64,000 nucleotides of DNA. Origin: CAYSGL01 sp964520985 (GTDB lineage: Bacteria > Pseudomonadota > Alphaproteobacteria > Micavibrionales > Micavibrionaceae). Within the stretch, counting starts at the first letter, position 1. Each line of letters starts with the position of its first letter. Shown piece after piece: positions 7,963 through 14,551 of the stretch. The notes beneath the pieces are model-generated. The model was not told the origin of the DNA and did not search any database. It saw only the letters and a program-made list of their open reading frames with translations. The stretch is taken from positions 124,001 to 188,000 of the forward strand of contig CAZFPB010000002.1 of assembly GCA_964520985.1 (NCBI GenBank), given 5' to 3'. A program made the position numbers and the translations under genes.

Positions 7963-8138
7963 TCACTGACGGCAAGCAAGCAATAACGAGCAAGCCAAGT
8001 AAGCGAGTTAGACGGACAATCTAAGGAAATCTTAGCTGGCTGCCTGAGATTTCCGAAACAAGACATAAGAGATAGAGAGTCTTTAAACGAATAATCGTTG
8101 GTACCAGATGATTATGAGTGACGTCGTGCCGTCAGTGA
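7963..8138 (+). ncRNA. Candidate 176-nt structured RNA closed by a 12-bp stem
   Basis: The ends are perfectly complementary over 12 bp (tcactgacggca, 7963-7974, with tgccgtcagtga, 8127-8138). Inside are a 5-bp stem with a 7-nt loop (ttaga/tctaa, 8008-8024), an 8-bp stem (ggaaatct, 8025-8032, with agatttcc, 8047-8054) and ataatc/gattat (8091-8115) around the palindrome tggtacca. No open reading frame covers it and tRNA-Met starts 6 nt later. A long stem joining the two ends is the architecture of Ro-bound Y RNAs, and the phage encodes Ro60 at 60909. That link is a hypothesis; known Ro-binding sequence was not confirmed. Confidence 0.6.
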
Positions 8139-8144
8139 ATTTTA

Positions 8145-8219
8145 TGCGAGTTCAAGTTCTGGAGAGCTTTGCGGTCTCATAAGCCGCCCAGGGTGGTTCG
8201 ATTCCACCACTCGCTACCA
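8145..8219 (+). tRNA. tRNA with anticodon CAT (Met-type, mismatched 1:72)
   Basis: Anticodon arm gcggt-ctCATaa-gccgc; T arm ggtgg-ttcgatt-ccacc; CCA encoded. Acceptor tgcgagt/actcgct pairs at six positions with T1 opposite T72. An unpaired 1:72 position marks bacterial initiator tRNAs, so an initiator-like role is possible, but the three G:C pairs typical of the initiator anticodon stem are not complete. Confidence 0.82.
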
Positions 8220-8240
8220 AATTGTTTAAGGATCGTGTAA

Positions 8241-8585
8241 ATGGTTGAGCCGGTAACTTTTGAACAAGTGCATCAAGCGTGGTTGGATAGAGAAATTCCA
8301 GATTATGTGATTGAAGCATTCAATCAGCAGTTGATGGAAAATTACGCAAAAAACAGGGCACAAACAATTTATATTGACCAAGATAATGTTGTAACTCGAA
8401 TTCTTGGCGTTGCACACAATACGTATGGAATTTCAATAACACGAGAACAAGTGTTTAATCAACACATGTTGGATATTGAAAATGTATACAGAAAATATGG
8501 TTGGAAGGTTCAACATTTTAAGAGATCATTGGAAGGTAAATCAAGTTATTTTGAATTTCAACGACTTAATGCAATGAATACATGA
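8241..8585 (+). CDS. Hypothetical protein
   Basis: A 114-residue, mainly helical charged protein (MVEPVTFEQVHQAWLDREIP...). RBS AAGGA precedes the ATG. It lies alone between RNA genes. No family recognised. Confidence 0.6.
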   Translation: MVEPVTFEQVHQAWLDREIPDYVIEAFNQQLMENYAKNRAQTIYIDQDNVVTRILGVAHNTYGISITREQVFNQHMLDIENVYRKYGWKVQHFKRSLEGKSSYFEFQRLNAMNT

Positions 8586-8666
8586 AGTCATGTTACTGGT
8601 GTTGAAAGCGGACGTAACCACCTAACGTCACAGTGACATTAAAGCCAGCACCAATGGTGGAATATT

Positions 8667-8796
8667 CTGAGGATAGCTCAACCCGGTAGAGCCTCTGCCA
8701 GATCAGCGGAGAGATGGGAGAGACAGACTAAGTGTTGATCGTTAGCGCTAATGGTCAATGGTGAAAAGTCTCGTGGTTCAAATCCCCCTCCTCGGA
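8667..8796 (+). tRNA. Irregular tRNA-like gene with a long insertion
   Basis: The ends form a 7-bp acceptor (ctgagga, 8667-8673, with tcctcgg, 8789-8795). A normal D arm follows (gctc-aacccggta-gagc). The anticodon arm tctgc-cagatca-gcgga gives anticodon GAT but has A instead of the near-universal U33. About 55 extra bases then separate it from a ggttcaaatcc T loop; they can close on themselves through gagac/gtctc. It may be an interrupted gene or a decaying one. Confidence 0.45.
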
Positions 8797-8940
8797 CAAA
8801 TACGTGCAGACACATAATAAGATTGACCGGCCCGATGTCGAATGTTGATCCTCTATTATGCTAATCCATACGAAATGCGCAAACTATGGATCCCTCAGAA
8901 TCGCGCGGGTGAAAGGGAGCACGTACTTTTTTTGGAGAAC
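8797..8940 (+). other. Non-coding stretch with a 7-bp hairpin
   Basis: No reading frame is convincing here. The clearest structure is atccata/tatggat (around 8862-8889) around a 14-nt loop. The stretch ends in a T-run and the GGAG ribosome site of the cupin gene. It may be the leader of that gene. I see no tRNA. Confidence 0.35.
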
Positions 8941-9336
8941 ATGATGAAAGTTTCATTTGGTGAATAGATTGGTCTCCCACAATGCCCATATGTTAAACGT
9001 TGGGTATTTGAGTGTAAGTGGTTTTCAATTCGATTGCATCATTGGTTAGCATCAGATGATCAACGACATTACCACGATCACGGATGGGATTTTATAACAA
9101 TTGTATTAAAAGGTGGATATGTTGATCGGTCGCCTGATGGGATTGATCAATTATCAGCTGGTGATATTCGGTTCAGAAAAGCTACACATCAACATACCGT
9201 ACAAGTCAATCCTGGTGGTTGCTGGTCTCTGTTATTGTGTAGTAACATAAAACGTGAATGGGGTTTTTGGGTTAATGGAAAATTCCGTAAGCGTAATAAG
9301 TACTTTTTTGAACATGGACATCATCCGTGCGAGTAA
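8941..9336 (+). pseudogene. Cupin-domain protein with an in-frame amber codon at codon 9
   Basis: GGAG followed by ATGATG at 8941 opens a frame reading MMKVSFGE, then TAG (8965-8967), then IGLPQCPYVKRWVFE, FSIRLHHWLASDD and HYHDHGWDFITIVLKGGYVD to a TAA at 9336. The post-amber part matches a phage cupin family (CPY..RW.., LHHWL.SDD, HDH.W.F.T..L.GGY) with metal-binding His residues, and its conserved start lies before any usable downstream start codon (only a TTG at 9034). So translation probably depends on reading through TAG, or the gene is a recent nonsense mutant, or there is a sequence error. Other genes here use TAG as a normal stop. Confidence 0.7.
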
Positions 9337-9348
9337 GGGAGTAGTCAG

Positions 9349-9858
9349 ATGTACGTCGTATATCGAATTTCAGGACCTTATACTAACAGTGTGTACTATG
9401 GATACACGCAAGCGGAAGACATTAAAGCTAAATTTTTGTCAAATGCTTGTATAGAGAATCCTGATTATAAAGACCGTGGTGATGTTCGTTGGTTACAGTC
9501 TAATGATAACGATATTGACTCTATCAAAGTTGAAATGATTGATGTCTTTGACGAAGAAGTTGAAGCATTTATTGAACGTAACGTTCATAGAGTGACTGAT
9601 CCTGATTCGATTACAAGTTCATGTAATTATCCAGGAACTATGTTTGCACGTGCAGCCCAATTGCATCCCGAAAAAATGCAAGAAATTAAGAAGATTGCTG
9701 ATATTAATGCAGCAAAGACTGCTCGCGAAGCGTGGCGACTAGGTAAATGGGGAAACGATCAAATTAAATCGTTGACAGCATATCATAAACGCGATAAAAT
9801 TGTTTCTGATTTGGATGTGTTAACACCAAATGATTTTGAAAAGAAGTATATGGTATGA
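9349..9858 (+). CDS. Possible divergent GIY-YIG-like protein
   Basis: 169 residues. The first 20 (MYVVYRISGPYTNSVYYGYT) have the spacing and character of the GIY-YIG nuclease signature. The rest lacks a clear catalytic Arg/Glu pair that I can place with certainty, and has a helical Ala-rich C-terminus. It could be a homing-type endonuclease or an inactive relative. RBS GGGAG precedes the ATG. It overlaps the next small gene by 4 nt. Confidence 0.5.
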   Translation: MYVVYRISGPYTNSVYYGYTQAEDIKAKFLSNACIENPDYKDRGDVRWLQSNDNDIDSIKVEMIDVFDEEVEAFIERNVHRVTDPDSITSSCNYPGTMFARAAQLHPEKMQEIKKIADINAAKTAREAWRLGKWGNDQIKSLTAYHKRDKIVSDLDVLTPNDFEKKYMV

Positions 9859-10031
9859 AAATATACAGTCAAGATAATCATTGGAGAGGTTGTGTCGTTG
9901 TGCTTGCTCGAGATATGGAGCATGCGATTGAATTGATGTCAGGTTGTTTAGCTCTTGATCCTTATACTGAAATAGTTGAACATGACATCAATGAACCAAA
10001 AGTAATTGTCGATAATATTGGTGATATGTAA
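9855..10031 (+). CDS. Small hypothetical protein
   Basis: A 58-residue protein starting MKIYSQDNHWRGCVVVLARDMEHAIELM, which overlaps the previous stop (ATGA). It is acidic at the C-terminus (NEPKVIVDNIGDM). The overlap and codon pattern support translation. Function unknown. Confidence 0.55.
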   Translation: MKIYSQDNHWRGCVVVLARDMEHAIELMSGCLALDPYTEIVEHDINEPKVIVDNIGDM

Positions 10032-10037
10032 TAGTTG

Positions 10038-10066
10038 TTGACAAAGAGTAAAAAAGTTTTTAAGAT
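10038..10066 (+). promoter_or_regulatory. Sigma-70-type promoter before a tRNA cluster
   Basis: TTGACA (10038-10043), a 17-bp spacer and TAAGAT (10061-10066). It directs transcription into the tRNA genes from 10086. A T4-type late box TATAAATA (10068-10075) follows directly, so the cluster may be read both early and late. Confidence 0.7.
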
Positions 10067-10067
10067 G

Positions 10068-10075
10068 TATAAATA
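10068..10075 (+). promoter_or_regulatory. T4-type late promoter box
   Basis: Exact TATAAATA, 11 nt upstream of the first tRNA of this cluster and abutting the sigma-70-type promoter. Confidence 0.6.
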
Positions 10076-10085
10076 AAGTATTGCC

Positions 10086-10159
10086 GCCCTTGTGATGGAA
10101 TAGGCATACATACTATCCTAAGAAGGTAGGTTTTGTGGGTTCAAGTCCCACCAAGGGTA
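10086..10159 (+). tRNA. tRNA with anticodon AAG (Leu codons)
   Basis: Acceptor gcccttg pairs with caagggt; anticodon arm ctatc-ctAAGaa-ggtag; T arm gtggg-ttcaagt-cccac. CCA is not encoded. The variable region is only 5 nt, unlike the long arm normal for bacterial tRNA-Leu, and an A34 Leu anticodon is rare, so its charging identity is uncertain. Confidence 0.7.
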
Positions 10160-10163
10160 CGAA

Positions 10164-10299
10164 GGCACTGATGCGAAAAGGTGCCACTGTCGAGGACTAA
10201 CCATCAGATCGACAGCCGTCGGGGAGCCGTTATGGTAAGGTAATCCCTGTAAAAGATTAGAGGTGACTTTAATCGACCTGTGTGATCGGTTCGCCAGGT
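10164..10299 (+). ncRNA. Run of four hairpins between two tRNAs
   Basis: Hairpins in order: ggcac/gtgcc (10164-10185), ctgtcga/tcgacag (10187-10215), gatta/taatc (10255-10274) and acctg/caggt (10276-10299). The last encloses a T-loop-like ggttcgcc. No frame codes through it. It could be a processed spacer or an independent small RNA. Confidence 0.45.
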
Positions 10300-10303
10300 A
10301 CAT

Positions 10304-10375
10304 CTCAGTGTGGGCCAGAGGCTGGTCGCTTGCTTTGGGAGCAAGATCATGTAGGTTCGAGTCCTACCACTGAGA
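10304..10375 (+). tRNA. tRNA-Pro (anticodon TGG)
   Basis: Acceptor ctcagtg pairs with cactgag; anticodon arm cttgc-ttTGGga-gcaag; T arm gtagg-ttcgagt-cctac. CCA is not encoded. Confidence 0.9.
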
Positions 10376-10377
10376 CA

Positions 10378-10448
10378 AAGATGTTGCGTAGATCAGGGTT
10401 ACTTCGCTTTCACCGAAAAATACACCTTGATCGTTTTTGACTCATCTT
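10378..10448 (+). tRNA. tRNA-like element with Glu-type anticodon loop (TTC)
   Basis: A 71-nt piece closed by aagatg/catctt. It has a D arm gtag-atcaggg-ttac and an anticodon-like arm ttcg-ctTTCac-cgaa, matching the tRNA-Glu loop. The 3' half has no normal T arm. It carries the 24-nt repeated motif (10383-10406). It is probably a degenerate or unusual tRNA. Confidence 0.4.
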
Positions 10449-10454
10449 CCTATT

Positions 10455-10560
10455 ATGTTACGTTGCGTAGATTAGGAATACTTCGATACCCATCCGGGTG
10501 AATGTAGGTTCGATTCCTACCTTTATCGCCTGATAAGCGATACTGTGCTGTTGGTCGGCA
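10455..10560 (+). tRNA. Fragmentary tRNA-like element
   Basis: It starts with the same 24-nt motif (10462-10485). Then comes accc-atcc-gggt, a proper T arm gtagg-ttcgatt-cctac, and finally tatcgc-ctGATaa-gcgata, a perfect anticodon-type hairpin with an Ile loop that lies after the T arm instead of before it. The parts are out of normal order. Confidence 0.35.
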
Positions 10561-10622
10561 GCCTGGCCAAAGACAAGAGCTTAGTCGATTTTTACTCGTA
10601 ACTATTAATTAAAGGCAATGCT

Positions 10623-11186
10623 ATGCATCGTCCATTAAATAAGCATTTCTCTGTAACGTACGATTCGTTTTCTTTTCAGAATTTAGATTTGTCTATGTAT
10701 TGTGAAGTTCCTGTTGGTGAGCAACATCCTGGAGCTTTTGGATATATTCGACAGCATCATATTCATGAAGGAGTAGATTTGTATGGATATCAAGGAGATG
10801 TTGTTCATGCAATGGTTGGCGGAATAGTTGTTGCAAAAGGTGCGTTTACAGGGCAGCAAATTGGAACCCCTTGGTGGCATGATACGGATTTTATTGCAAT
10901 TGAAGATCAGCAAGGTGTTACATTTTACGGTGAAATATCAGTTGATCAGAAATTGAATATCGGTGATATTGTTCGAACTGGACGAGTGTTGGGAACGATT
11001 AAAACGGTTCTCAAGACTGATAAAGGACGTCCAATGTCAATGCTACATATTGAACGATATACAGTTGGAACTCGGCAGAGTTGCAACGTGTGGGATAGGG
11101 GTAATCCATTCCCTGTTGGGTTAATTGACCCAACATCGTTTATCATGAGTGCATGTGGAATACCAAGAAGTAAGTGGAATAGATAA
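10623..11186 (+). CDS. M23-family peptidase-like protein (LytM type)
   Basis: A 187-residue protein with the M23 zinc-peptidase pattern: HEGVDLYGYQGDVVHAMVGGIVV (about residues 48-70) supplies the first His and Asp ligands, and MLHIERY (about 141-147) sits where the family has HxH. The second His of that motif is Glu here, so zinc binding may be altered. Family members cut peptide cross-links in peptidoglycan, serving cell entry or lysis. No signal peptide is visible, so it is either virion-borne or needs a holin. The ORF starts at the ATG after AAGGCA. Confidence 0.7.
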   Translation: MHRPLNKHFSVTYDSFSFQNLDLSMYCEVPVGEQHPGAFGYIRQHHIHEGVDLYGYQGDVVHAMVGGIVVAKGAFTGQQIGTPWWHDTDFIAIEDQQGVTFYGEISVDQKLNIGDIVRTGRVLGTIKTVLKTDKGRPMSMLHIERYTVGTRQSCNVWDRGNPFPVGLIDPTSFIMSACGIPRSKWNR

Positions 11187-11194
11187 AGTTAAAT

Positions 11195-11326
11195 TGTGGG
11201 TTGGTGTAATGGTAGCACGCGTAAAATTTCTCTGGTCGATCTTGACTCACGAAAGTGTTGCGTAGATTAGAGTTACTTCGCAGGCATAAGCGCGAAGTCC
11301 CTGTTCGAATCGGGGGCCCACGACCA
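11195..11326 (+). tRNA. Interrupted or composite tRNA-like gene
   Basis: The outer acceptor tgtgggt (11195-11201) pairs with gcccacg (11316-11322), CCA is encoded, and there is a good D arm (gtgt-aatggta-gcac) and T arm (ccctg-ttcgaat-cgggg). Between them lie about 65 extra bases that include a second possible acceptor 3' strand (gactcacga, 11243-11251) and the 24-nt repeated motif (11257-11280). No canonical anticodon loop can be assigned. It could be an interrupted tRNA or two tRNA genes fused by deletion. Confidence 0.45.
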
Positions 11327-11345
11327 AATATAAAGGTATTAAGTA

Positions 11346-11672
11346 ATGCGAACTCTAGTTTCTGTTGTAAAACAAACATCAATAAAAATTGATAATCTTA
11401 ATACACATCGTAGTCTTTCCAGCATTATGATGTCTGCAACAGAAGAGTTTGGCGAATTAGCAACAGAAGTTAATATAGCATCAGGAACCAGTTATAAATC
11501 AGCTGGAGATGATGGTGTAGTTGGTGAAGCATTGGATTCAATTGCTTGTTTATTGGATCTTATCCATCAATATAATCCATACTTAACTGAAGAAGAATTG
11601 TGCGCTCGTCTGGAAGTTAAGATGGAAAAATGGCACAATAAAGTGCTGAAATATAGTAAAGATAACAGTTAA
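11346..11672 (+). CDS. MazG-like nucleotide pyrophosphohydrolase
   Basis: A 108-residue helical protein with the MazG/all-alpha NTP pyrophosphatase metal site: EEFGELATEV (about residues 36-45) and GEALDSIACLLDLI (about 63-76) provide the ExxE...ExxD acidic cluster. Such enzymes hydrolyse dNTPs or alarmones to monophosphates; phages often carry one. A second MazG-like gene is at 44336. Confidence 0.7.
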   Translation: MRTLVSVVKQTSIKIDNLNTHRSLSSIMMSATEEFGELATEVNIASGTSYKSAGDDGVVGEALDSIACLLDLIHQYNPYLTEEELCARLEVKMEKWHNKVLKYSKDNS

Positions 11673-11686
11673 TGTTATCTGTTATC
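11661..11686. terminator. Hairpin between convergent genes
   Basis: gataacag/ctgttatc (8 bp) lies across the ends of the rightward MazG-like gene and the leftward gene at 11682. It could end transcription from both sides, though the T-tract is short. Confidence 0.5.
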
Positions 11687-12506
11687 CTTTCATATGTTTA
11701 ACATATTTGTTAAATCTTGCTATTTGTCCTTTCCCAGCAGATCCATCAGATATTTTTTGATACCAATCTATAAATTTAGCTGCTCTAATGGGTGGCAATT
11801 TATCTACATATAGCTCATATCGAGCTGGACTTCCAGTGTTTTTCAACAGTAAGAATTTTGAATTTTCACTCGTAATAATGATTTGTTCTGCATCAGTCTG
11901 CCAACTTTTTTGTAAACTTGATTTCCCAATATATGTAGTATTAAATGGTGCAATGCCATACTGCTGAAAGATTGGAGTGAGTGCTTTATAATAAAATTCT
12001 GTTTGTCGATTCAAAGGAGCATCAACGACAGAGCCGGCGTAAACAAATTTATGATATGCAAATACGTTAATTTGATAATTGCCCATATGTATTTCTCTAG
12101 GTATGTCTTTTTTATTAAGAGAAACTTGTTGTAACTCAGGTTTTGCTTGCTGGAAGTTGATTTCGTCAATTTTTTTCTTTAACGCTCGTTGCTTTTTGTT
12201 TGTTTCTTTAATTTTAAAGGATGTGCTATCAGCAATATTGACTAGATTTGTAATACTGTCAATGTCGTGTTGGGATGGATTTGTTCCATGTTTAATCTTA
12301 AAGTAATTATCGGCTTTACCTAGTTTCGCTCCTACTTTAAATGGCGGTTGCGGTTCCATTTTTGAAGCAGCCCATGATGAAACATACTCTAACCATTTAG
12401 TACGAAGTAACACATTCATTATGTTGTCATACTTATGTATTAAAATAGTTCCTTTCAACGAAAGTTGTTTTAATTGATCGTTCAATGCTTGCACATTATT
12501 AGTCAT
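11682..12506 (-). CDS. Hypothetical coiled-coil protein, leftward paralogue A
   Basis: 274 residues on the minus strand. The first 30 residues and residues 85-115 are predicted coiled coil (KETNKKQRALKKKIDEI). The C-terminal half shares architecture with the next leftward gene: IPREIHMG, FVYAGSVVD, ...FQQYGIAPFNTTYIG. The two are diverged tandem duplicates overlapping by 4 nt. Function unknown. Confidence 0.65.
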   Translation of the reverse strand: MTNNVQALNDQLKQLSLKGTILIHKYDNIMNVLLRTKWLEYVSSWAASKMEPQPPFKVGAKLGKADNYFKIKHGTNPSQHDIDSITNLVNIADSTSFKIKETNKKQRALKKKIDEINFQQAKPELQQVSLNKKDIPREIHMGNYQINVFAYHKFVYAGSVVDAPLNRQTEFYYKALTPIFQQYGIAPFNTTYIGKSSLQKSWQTDAEQIIITSENSKFLLLKNTGSPARYELYVDKLPPIRAAKFIDWYQKISDGSAGKGQIARFNKYVKHMKG

Positions 12507-13327
12507 GGCTGCGTTCCCATTACGCTTTTAAATAGCTTGTTTAATTGTTTCTGATCCCCCTGTTGGATCAAGCTTAAAATGTGTGACGTATGCAATTTCG
12601 TTCCGTTGACGTATATCCAATTTTGCCCCGCCCCTGGTGATGGGTCGTATTTTCTCCATACCAAGTCTCCATTAGCAGCAATTGCAGCAAAACTCATTCC
12701 ATTTTGACGGGATGCGTATATTGTTTCAAATGGTGGAATTCCCATTCGGTTTAACATGTCTTTTAGGACAATGTAATTGTTTTTCATCTGACGAGTCCAA
12801 TCAAAATGATCGGGACTTCCTGCATAGAAGTCATCATGTCCTTCAAAAAATGGATTGTTAAATGACGTTTTTCCTGTTCGAATTTTTGCTGGTATGTCTT
12901 TTTCAGGAATTGTTATTCGTGGTTGAACGGTACCGTTAATTTCAAGATTAGCAATTTGGCGGCGTTTTACTTGATTTTCAATACCCTTAATTTGCTTTTC
13001 GATTTTTTTGATCTTGCCATTCATACCGATAATATCTAAATGTTTTTTATTTACGACGTCATATAATTCACGTGCATGCAAAAATTGAGTAATGTCATTT
13101 GGATCTGCATTTTGAGCTGTGTAATAGCTAATCCAATTTACAGTATAGTGCTTGTCAGGATTTGTTGTTTTTGATTTGTCTCGTGTTAACGTCCCATTTT
13201 TTACAAAGTGATTTAACGTTAATAGCACAGAATCTAATTTGTGGTAATAGAGGTTTTTTTGATGATTAAACTTATCAAGTTCTGCGTTGAGACTTTGTAA
13301 TTGTTGTTGCTCTTGTTCGGTATACAT
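12503..13327 (-). CDS. Hypothetical coiled-coil protein, leftward paralogue B
   Basis: 274 residues starting MYTEQEQQQLQSLNAELDKF, with coiled coil at about 1-25 and 95-120. It keeps the same order of motifs as its neighbour: IPAKIRTGK, FYAGSPDHFD, MLNRMGIPPFETIYASRQNG. It starts just downstream of a minus-strand AATAAATA late box near 13360. The pair may be a virion-associated or internal protein set; this is inference from the late box only. Confidence 0.65.
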   Translation of the reverse strand: MYTEQEQQQLQSLNAELDKFNHQKNLYYHKLDSVLLTLNHFVKNGTLTRDKSKTTNPDKHYTVNWISYYTAQNADPNDITQFLHARELYDVVNKKHLDIIGMNGKIKKIEKQIKGIENQVKRRQIANLEINGTVQPRITIPEKDIPAKIRTGKTSFNNPFFEGHDDFYAGSPDHFDWTRQMKNNYIVLKDMLNRMGIPPFETIYASRQNGMSFAAIAANGDLVWRKYDPSPGAGQNWIYVNGTKLHTSHILSLIQQGDQKQLNKLFKSVMGTQP

Positions 13328-13341
13328 TCCACGTATATCTC

Positions 13342-13349
13342 TATAAATA
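13342..13349 (+). promoter_or_regulatory. T4-type late promoter box in a divergent region
   Basis: Exact TATAAATA on the plus strand. The reverse complement of 13353-13360 reads AATAAATA, giving a matching box for the leftward gene. The leader between them is an A/T-rich palindrome ending in a GGAG site. Confidence 0.6.
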
Positions 13350-13378
13350 AATAATATTTATTGTGGAGATGTACACGA

Positions 13379-14332
13379 GTGAAGCTGAATAATTTAAAGA
13401 TAACAGAGATGGCACGTGCTCCAAACATTTGCCAGATTTGTGGTCATCCTACAGTAGGATTTCACACTTATTATAAAGGTAAGTGGCAGTGCAAAAAGTC
13501 ATCACTAGCAAATCCTGGCCCAACCGCTGATCCTCAATTGTTGGCAGCCGCTCGTCAAGGAGTCAAAAATTTACCGACAGCTTCTACTTCTGAACCAACT
13601 ACACCTGCAGTTCCAAAAGTTTCTGAACCTACGCCACAACCATCGTCACCAACCTTTCCGACGATAGCAGCAGCCAATAAGTCAAACGATTCAACTTCTC
13701 CGATTCGTGAATTTCTTCGTGAATACAGCGATGTTAGTTTTGACAAGGTCACTATAACAAATAATGTAATTAATGTAAGTGGAAATGTAGAATTGTTAGT
13801 AGACGAAGATATGTCACAATTGCCATTTAAATTTGGCAAAGTTGAAGGATCGTTTGCTGTTCACGGCGGTATCACTTCTTGTCATAATTTTCCAGATGAA
13901 ATTGGCCATGGATTGTTTGTTAGTCACTGCAAATTGGAAACCCTTGAAGGTATGCCTCAAAATGTAACTGGAATGATTGACATTTCGCATAATCAGTTAA
14001 CGTCGTTTGACGGTTTGCCGTCCCATATAAATCATGCATTAATTGCAGTGGGTTTGCCGGAAATAACTTCGTTAAAAGGAATCAATAAGATTGTTAAACA
14101 TTTGAACGGTAGTTTCAAATGTCCGAGTTCTATAACTTCCCATTTGTTATCTGCAGCTGCGATTAAAGGTTTGGCAGAAATACTGACCGACAATAATAAA
14201 GCCAGTTCGGAACTAATGGAAGCGATTGGAATGGTCAACACATATCTTGATAAACCGGTTGAAGAACGTGACCTTCTTGAATTACAAGAACAAATGATCG
14301 ATGCAGGGTTTGATAAGCTGGCTCTTTTATGA
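13379..14332 (+). CDS. Zinc-ribbon plus 'GAP' repeat protein
   Basis: From the GTG at 13379 the product has 317 residues; the ATG at 13409 is the alternative. The extra N-terminus (VKLNNLKITEM) resembles a T4 capsid-targeting peptide cut after Ile-Thr-Glu. Next come a Cys-rich ribbon (CQICGH...WQCKK), a Pro/Ser/Thr linker and a repeat domain of the FxxVxGSFxxxxxxLxxLxGxPxxV type. This repeat family recurs at 25976, 51008, 51577, 62768 and 63421 and ends with the shared LLELQEQMIDAGFDKLALL motif. A binding role is likely. Confidence 0.6.
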   Translation: MKLNNLKITEMARAPNICQICGHPTVGFHTYYKGKWQCKKSSLANPGPTADPQLLAAARQGVKNLPTASTSEPTTPAVPKVSEPTPQPSSPTFPTIAAANKSNDSTSPIREFLREYSDVSFDKVTITNNVINVSGNVELLVDEDMSQLPFKFGKVEGSFAVHGGITSCHNFPDEIGHGLFVSHCKLETLEGMPQNVTGMIDISHNQLTSFDGLPSHINHALIAVGLPEITSLKGINKIVKHLNGSFKCPSSITSHLLSAAAIKGLAEILTDNNKASSELMEAIGMVNTYLDKPVEERDLLELQEQMIDAGFDKLALL

Positions 14333-14348
14333 ATAATGGTGAATAATA

Positions 14349-14540
14349 ATGAAAATACTTGCTATGTTACTAGATGACGTTGATAATTCACGGATTGTCA
14401 ATGAAAATACACAGACCACCTTGCATTCATTTCTGCACTTGGACAAAGACCATCCTGACTATAATGCGGCGATGCAAGAACTACAAATTATTAAAAAAAG
14501 CAATCCTGATTTGTATCGAAAAATCACGATGTTGAATTAA
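14349..14540 (+). CDS. Small hypothetical protein upstream of the MoxR ATPase
   Basis: 63 residues, helical and polar (MKILAMLLDDVDNS... YRKITMLN). It lies 11 nt before the AAA ATPase gene and probably shares its transcript. No family recognised. Confidence 0.55.
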   Translation: MKILAMLLDDVDNSRIVNENTQTTLHSFLHLDKDHPDYNAAMQELQIIKKSNPDLYRKITMLN

Positions 14541-14551
14541 AAGGCTTTATA

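Noticed and set aside
10164..10190. ctgatg...gaaa, resembling a hammerhead ribozyme core
   Set aside because: Stem II is missing and the flanks pair into a simple hairpin (ggcac/gtgcc), so the three-helix junction cannot form.
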